A DNA stretch of 9,677 nt from Chitinispirillales bacterium (GTDB lineage: Bacteria > Fibrobacterota > Chitinivibrionia > Chitinivibrionales > Chitinispirillaceae): assembly GCA_031254445.1 (NCBI GenBank), contig JAIRUL010000102.1, positions 1-9,677 on the forward strand, given 5' to 3'. Under the pieces are notes generated by a model. The model was not told the origin of the DNA and ran no database searches. It was given only the letters and a program-made list of their open reading frames with translations. This document shows positions 6,377 to 9,677 of this stretch, in pieces (within the stretch, counting starts at the first letter, position 1; each line of letters opens with the position of its first letter). Position numbers and translations under genes: made by a program.

Positions 6377-7785
6377 CAATACCTCTCAAAAAATTTCTCT
6401 AACCCGACGCTGCGCGAGCCCTTAATCAGCACCGTCTCGCCTCTCTTTAATACCGAATGGCCGATACTAACCGCATCCTCGGCATTATGAGCCACAAACA
6501 CTTTTTTTGCCGATAGCCCTGCCCTAACCGCGCCGTTCTTAACTAATCTCGAAAACTTGCCTACGGCGATAATTTTTTGAACATCGGCCTTGGCAAGCTC
6601 CTCGCCCAACTTCACGTGCAGCTTATCGGTATACTGCTCTAGTTCATACATATCGCCTACGACCGCGACCCGCTTATTCTTATCCGGCGTAACATCCAAT
6701 AGATATCCAATAGCATGGCTCATTGACGACGGGTTTGCGTTGTAGCAATCGACAATAAACCTCACGTTCTTTTTAAGCTCTACTTTCCCCCTAAGAGATA
6801 CCGGCTTGAGCGACGATATAACCTGTTGAATAGCGTCTTCCGTTATCCCGCACCTCCGGGCGATGTGTATCGCCGGAAGCGCGCAGTAGATAAAGTGCCT
6901 TCCGTGCATCGACATTTCGTATTTGCTTCCATCAACTGCAAATTTTACGCCTTTTTCGCTTACGCTTATGTCGCGCGCCCTTACGCCGCACTTTGCCGAC
7001 ATTCCAAAAAATACCGGCCTAAGCCCGCGCTCAGCCGCTCCGGCAACAAGCCTTTTGTCGTCGCCATTGAGCAGCATAAACCCATCCTTGCACAATCCCT
7101 CCGCGATCTCAAACTTTGCCTCGGCCGTCTTATCAAGAGAACCAAAGAGCCCAACGTGGGCGTAGCCGATGTTTGTGATGACGGCTATATCCGGCTTGCA
7201 AATCTTTGTCAGCGGTGCGATCTCGCCCGCATGGTTCGCGCCCATCTCTAAAACCCCAGCCCACTCGTCGCCGTCAAACCTTAGGATGCTTTGCGGCAAA
7301 CCGATGTGATTATTCCAATTCGTGTACGTCTCGCCTATTTTTACCGCGCTCCGCAAAGCCTTGGAGATAAAGCTGCGCGTTGTAGTCTTGCCGTTTGAGC
7401 CGGTGATGCCTATAACTAAAAGCCCCATCTCCTTGCGGTAGCGGGCCGCGGCTTTTTGCACCGATTTTAGGGCATCGGCGACAACTATGCACTTACGGCG
7501 ATATTTTTCGGGGACTGATTCTACCCCCTTTTTGTCAACGATGGCAGCCGCCGCGCCGTTTTTGAGCGCGGATTCGACATAGCGGTGGCCGTCGTCGGCG
7601 TCGCTGCGGAGCGCGACAAAAACATCGCCAGCCGCCGTGACCTTTCGCGAGTCGTTCCAAACTATATTAACCTTGCGCTTGCGTGCCGTAGCGGAGAGCT
7701 CGGACGCGCCGCCGCACCACTCTATGAGCGAACCGACCGTCAGCGCGGCCTTGTTACTGCGATTATCGCCGTGGTTATGCCGCAT
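6376..7785 (-). CDS. murF: UDP-N-acetylmuramoyl-tripeptide--D-alanyl-D-alanine ligase MurF
   Basis: MurF adds D-Ala-D-Ala to the UDP-MurNAc-tripeptide, completing the soluble pentapeptide. The 469-residue product has an N-terminal substrate domain (LTVGSLIEW at 15-23; NDSRKVTAAGDVFVALR at 44-60), a central ATPase domain with P-loop GITGSNGKTTT (126-136), NNHIGLP (158-164), LEMGANHAGEI (179-189) and ITNIGYAHVGLFGS (203-216), and a C-terminal domain with LRGKVEL (331-337), DCYNANPSSM (346-355), VVGDMYELEQY (375-385) and LIKGSRSVGLEKF (453-465). The ATG at 7785 is the only start codon near the protein's start; it lies 11 nt inside the end of murE. The nearest AAGGAG is 13 nt away, longer than usual, so translation may depend on coupling to murE. 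A basic in-frame stretch upstream is murE read in another frame. About 13 hydrophilic residues precede the conserved domain. Confidence 0.97.
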   Translation of the reverse strand: MRHNHGDNRSNKAALTVGSLIEWCGGASELSATARKRKVNIVWNDSRKVTAAGDVFVALRSDADDGHRYVESALKNGAAAAIVDKKGVESVPEKYRRKCIVVADALKSVQKAAARYRKEMGLLVIGITGSNGKTTTRSFISKALRSAVKIGETYTNWNNHIGLPQSILRFDGDEWAGVLEMGANHAGEIAPLTKICKPDIAVITNIGYAHVGLFGSLDKTAEAKFEIAEGLCKDGFMLLNGDDKRLVAGAAERGLRPVFFGMSAKCGVRARDISVSEKGVKFAVDGSKYEMSMHGRHFIYCALPAIHIARRCGITEDAIQQVISSLKPVSLRGKVELKKNVRFIVDCYNANPSSMSHAIGYLLDVTPDKNKRVAVVGDMYELEQYTDKLHVKLGEELAKADVQKIIAVGKFSRLVKNGAVRAGLSAKKVFVAHNAEDAVSIGHSVLKRGETVLIKGSRSVGLEKFFERY

Positions 7786-9259
7786 CGTTCGCCGCCATCT
7801 CCTTGTAGATTTTAACCGCCTCTTCGCGGTCGTCAAAATGGCCGCGCGCGCCGCAGATCTCCTGATACGCCTCATGGCCCTTGCCCGCGATGATCACGCA
7901 ATCGCCGACGCGCGCGGCGCGCAACGCGTGCCTTATCGCTTGGCGCCTATCGGCTATAGCGATGTGCGGAAAATCAAGCGGCATACCCTTCACAATGTCG
8001 TCGATAATCGCCGCAGGCTTCTCGCTTCGCGGGTTGTCGGAGGTGATAACCGCCTGATCGCAGTTTTCGGCAACCGCCTTTGCCATCAGCGGGCGCTTCG
8101 TTTTGTCCCTATCGCCGCCGCATCCGAAAACGCAGATTAGCCGGCCAGTGGTAAGTTCCGCAGATGTTTTCAAGATGTTGACAAGCGCGTCGGGCGTGTG
8201 GGCGTAGTCTACGACTACCGTGAACGGGGCACCGGTATCAACCTTATCCATCCTACCCGAAACCGTGCTGGTTGACGCTAGCGCATCTGTTATCACCTCG
8301 GCGTTTACGCCAAGCGCGAGCGCGCCGGCAATCATCGCCGCCATGTTATAAACGTTAAAAAAACCGCGTAGACCGCTTGCAAATGTCAATTCGCGGTTTT
8401 GATAATTAACGACGACCGACGTCCCCTCCCAATCGCACTTCCAATCGGTTATCCTAACGTCCGCGCCGTCGCTTCTGCCGTAAGTCAATAACTTTTTTGT
8501 TGACGTTAGTTCCGAGCAGAGCCTTTTGCCGTACTCGTCGTCAACGTTCACAACCCCGCATCCGCCCCGTTTGATATAATCAACAAAAAGCAGTTTCTTA
8601 GCCGTATAGTACTCTTCCATCGACTTATGAAAATCTAGGTGATCCTGCGTCAAATTCGTCCACACCGCTACGTCGTACTCCATCGCCGCGACGCGCTTGA
8701 GCGCTAGGGCGTGGGACGAGACCTCCGTCACAAGGCTCTTCGGCTTAATCCTCGCGTTATAGATGAGCCTGAAAATGTCAACGGACTCCGGAGTGGTGTG
8801 AGTCGCGTCAACGATTTCCAGGCCCAAACGATTTTCAACTGTGCCGAACATCCACGAATATTCCTTGCCGTAGAGACGGTCAAAAAGATTCTTAAATAGA
8901 TACGCCGTAGTCGTCTTGCCGTTTGTGCCTGTAACGCCTACGGCCGTTATTCCCGCCATATCAATCCCCCAAAGCGCCCGGCCTAAAGCGCCGGCAGCCG
9001 ACCGGATGTCGGAAACCGCCGCCCACGGGGTTGACATTTTTTCGTGACGGTTCTCGGAAATCACGGCAACCGCGCCGTTTTTCACCGCCGAGCCGATAAA
9101 CGCGTCGCCATGAACCTTTATGCCGGGGATCGCCGTGTAGACAAACCCGTCATTGACACTACGAGAATCATAGGAAATACCGGCGACGGCAGGGTCGCCG
9201 TCCCCGCCTCTCGCTATGACTTTTATCCCAGAGGCGCTCAAAAGTTCACCGAACGTCAC
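7775..9259 (-). CDS. murE: UDP-N-acetylmuramoyl-dipeptide--2,6-diaminopimelate ligase MurE (meso-DAP type)
   Basis: MurE adds the third residue of the stem peptide. The 494-residue product has an N-terminal domain (ISYDSRSVNDGFVYTAIPG, 28-46), P-loop GVTGTNGKTTTAY (108-120), THTTPES (153-159), TEVSSHALAL (178-187), TNLTQDHLDFH (201-211) followed by a YxxAKKLLF stretch (218-225) bearing the lysine usually carbamylated, and a C-terminal domain with SGRMDKV (334-340), VVDYAHTPDAL (349-359), FGCGGDRDKTKRP (378-390), SDNPRSEKP (407-415) and AGKGHEAYQ (458-466). DNPR with GKGHE is the pattern of meso-diaminopimelate-adding enzymes, as opposed to L-lysine types. The start is the GTG at 9259: AAGGAG lies 6 nt upstream and the protein begins at the conserved first helix. 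The in-frame extension beyond it runs into the upstream PBP gene and lacks a ribosome site. The 3' end overlaps murF by 11 nt. Confidence 0.98.
   Translation of the reverse strand: MTFGELLSASGIKVIARGGDGDPAVAGISYDSRSVNDGFVYTAIPGIKVHGDAFIGSAVKNGAVAVISENRHEKMSTPWAAVSDIRSAAGALGRALWGIDMAGITAVGVTGTNGKTTTAYLFKNLFDRLYGKEYSWMFGTVENRLGLEIVDATHTTPESVDIFRLIYNARIKPKSLVTEVSSHALALKRVAAMEYDVAVWTNLTQDHLDFHKSMEEYYTAKKLLFVDYIKRGGCGVVNVDDEYGKRLCSELTSTKKLLTYGRSDGADVRITDWKCDWEGTSVVVNYQNRELTFASGLRGFFNVYNMAAMIAGALALGVNAEVITDALASTSTVSGRMDKVDTGAPFTVVVDYAHTPDALVNILKTSAELTTGRLICVFGCGGDRDKTKRPLMAKAVAENCDQAVITSDNPRSEKPAAIIDDIVKGMPLDFPHIAIADRRQAIRHALRAARVGDCVIIAGKGHEAYQEICGARGHFDDREEAVKIYKEMAANDAA
7799..7804 (-). promoter_or_regulatory. 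Candidate Shine-Dalgarno site of murF (long spacing)
   Basis: On the minus strand this reads AAGGAG and lies within the last codons of murE, 13 nt before the murF ATG at 7785. It is directly followed by an ATG in the murE frame. The spacing is longer than the usual 5-10 nt, so it may help ribosomes finishing murE to restart on murF more than it loads new ones. This role is inferred. Confidence 0.4.
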
Positions 9260-9265
9260 GCAAAG

Positions 9266-9271
9266 CTCCTT
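9266..9271 (-). promoter_or_regulatory. Shine-Dalgarno site that fixes the GTG start of murE
   Basis: On the minus strand this reads AAGGAG with a 6 nt spacer to GTG at 9259. It lies in the 34 nt gap between the PBP gene and murE, embedded in an AT-rich stretch, and decides the murE start against the longer open frame. Confidence 0.75.
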
Positions 9272-9293
9272 TTTATTATCAATACAAAAAAAC

Positions 9294-9677
9294 CTATCTC
9301 TTGTCCGCACAGTAAAGCGTACAAACCTTAACCGAATTCAACAGCTCCCCAGCCCCCATGCTCTGCCTCTTCACCGTCCCGTTCCCCACCGCGTACACCG
9401 GAATGCCCTTGGCGTTGAAAATGTTGAACGCGTCCCTCAAATCCTTGCCCACCGCGTCCGGCACGACCCTGACCACGCCTTCCTCAAAAGCCGCTTTCTC
9501 ATCCGTAAATAAGACCACCTCCCCGGCCCTATTCCCCATGACGCTCCCCGCAGCCGGGGTCTGGTGACGGATTACGCTTCCATCGCCAACGACACGGAAC
9601 GCAATCTTCATCGAATCAAGCTGCGCGGTAACAGTGGCTCTCGACCGCCCCGCGAAATCGGGTAGCTTTGAATGGCG
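9294..9677 (-). CDS. ftsI: FtsI/SpoVD-type class B penicillin-binding protein, C-terminal PASTA region (5' end outside window)
   Basis: Only the last 127 residues are present. They form two PASTA repeats: the first around residues 4-58 (KLPDFAGRS then VVGDGSVIRHQTPAAGS), the second around 69-123 (VRVVPDAVGKDLRDAF, then GIPVYAVGNGTVKRQSMGAG). PASTA domains follow the transpeptidase domain of many class B PBPs (SpoVD, PBP2x and FtsI of several phyla) and also occur in Ser/Thr kinases. The position directly before murE, 34 nt away, is where ftsI/spoVD lies in dcw clusters, so a septal peptidoglycan D,D-transpeptidase is by far the likeliest identity. The catalytic SxxK, SxN and KTG motifs would lie beyond the right edge and cannot be checked. 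The frame is open to the window edge. The protein ends in a short tail with two cysteines (CTLYC) near its end. Confidence 0.88.
   Translation of the reverse strand, partial: RHSKLPDFAGRSRATVTAQLDSMKIAFRVVGDGSVIRHQTPAAGSVMGNRAGEVVLFTDEKAAFEEGVVRVVPDAVGKDLRDAFNIFNAKGIPVYAVGNGTVKRQSMGAGELLNSVKVCTLYCADKR

Noticed and set aside
7786..7875. Longer N-terminus for MurF, rich in Arg
   Set aside because: It is murE coding sequence read in another frame, with low-complexity basic residues and no family similarity; the ATG at 7785 fits the family start.
7637..8140. Plus-strand open frame opposite murF and murE
   Set aside because: It is fully antisense to two well-supported ligases and has no recognisable motif.
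9281..9300. T-rich stretch after the PBP stop codon as a terminator
   Set aside because: No stem-loop precedes the T-run on the minus strand, and the downstream murE belongs to the same operon.
9275..9303. GATAAT in the gap before murE as a promoter -10 box
   Set aside because: The hexamer at the expected -35 place (CAAGAG) is a poor match, and the AT-rich stretch alone is not enough.
1..9677. A defence system, mobile element, CRISPR array or RNA gene
   Set aside because: Both strands were read; the window is filled by dcw genes with gaps of at most 78 bp, and no repeats or RNA signatures were seen.

Overview
The window is a compact stretch of a division and cell wall (dcw) cluster, read entirely on the minus strand. 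In transcription order (right to left) it contains: the 3' end of a PASTA-bearing ftsI/spoVD-type transpeptidase gene, murE, murF, murD, ftsW, murC, ftsQ/divIB, ftsA, and the 5' end of ftsZ. Seven genes are complete and the two at the edges are cut by the window. Nothing convincing is coded on the plus strand. No RNA gene, mobile element, CRISPR array or long repeat was seen, and no gene-free stretch exceeds about 80 bp.

The genes cover two linked jobs. MurE, MurF, MurD and MurC are the four ATP-dependent amino-acid ligases that build the UDP-MurNAc-pentapeptide in the cytoplasm. FtsW polymerises glycan at the septum and the FtsI-type PBP crosslinks it. FtsQ is the bitopic divisome scaffold, FtsA tethers FtsZ to the membrane, and FtsZ forms the ring. 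From murE to ftsQ each gene overlaps the next or abuts it, using TGATG, GTGA and TAATG junctions, which suggests one translationally coupled operon. The only sizeable gap (78 bp) lies before ftsA and holds a near-consensus sigma-70/sigma-A promoter, so ftsA-ftsZ probably also has its own transcription.

The main oddity is what is missing. mraY normally sits between murF and murD, and murG between ftsW and murC. Both are absent, and both junctions are closed by 1-4 nt overlaps, so the lipid I and lipid II synthesis genes must lie elsewhere.

The organism is a bacterium of moderate GC (roughly 50-55% by eye). Its MurE carries the DNPR and GKGHE motifs of meso-diaminopimelate-adding enzymes. The style of FtsA, MurF and the PASTA domain recalls the FCB group or a related diderm lineage, but a clostridial-type Firmicute cannot be excluded by reading alone. 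This is mostly a conserved housekeeping region. I see no strong evidence for an undescribed system; the findings concern unusual gene content, a promoter layout and some motif variants.
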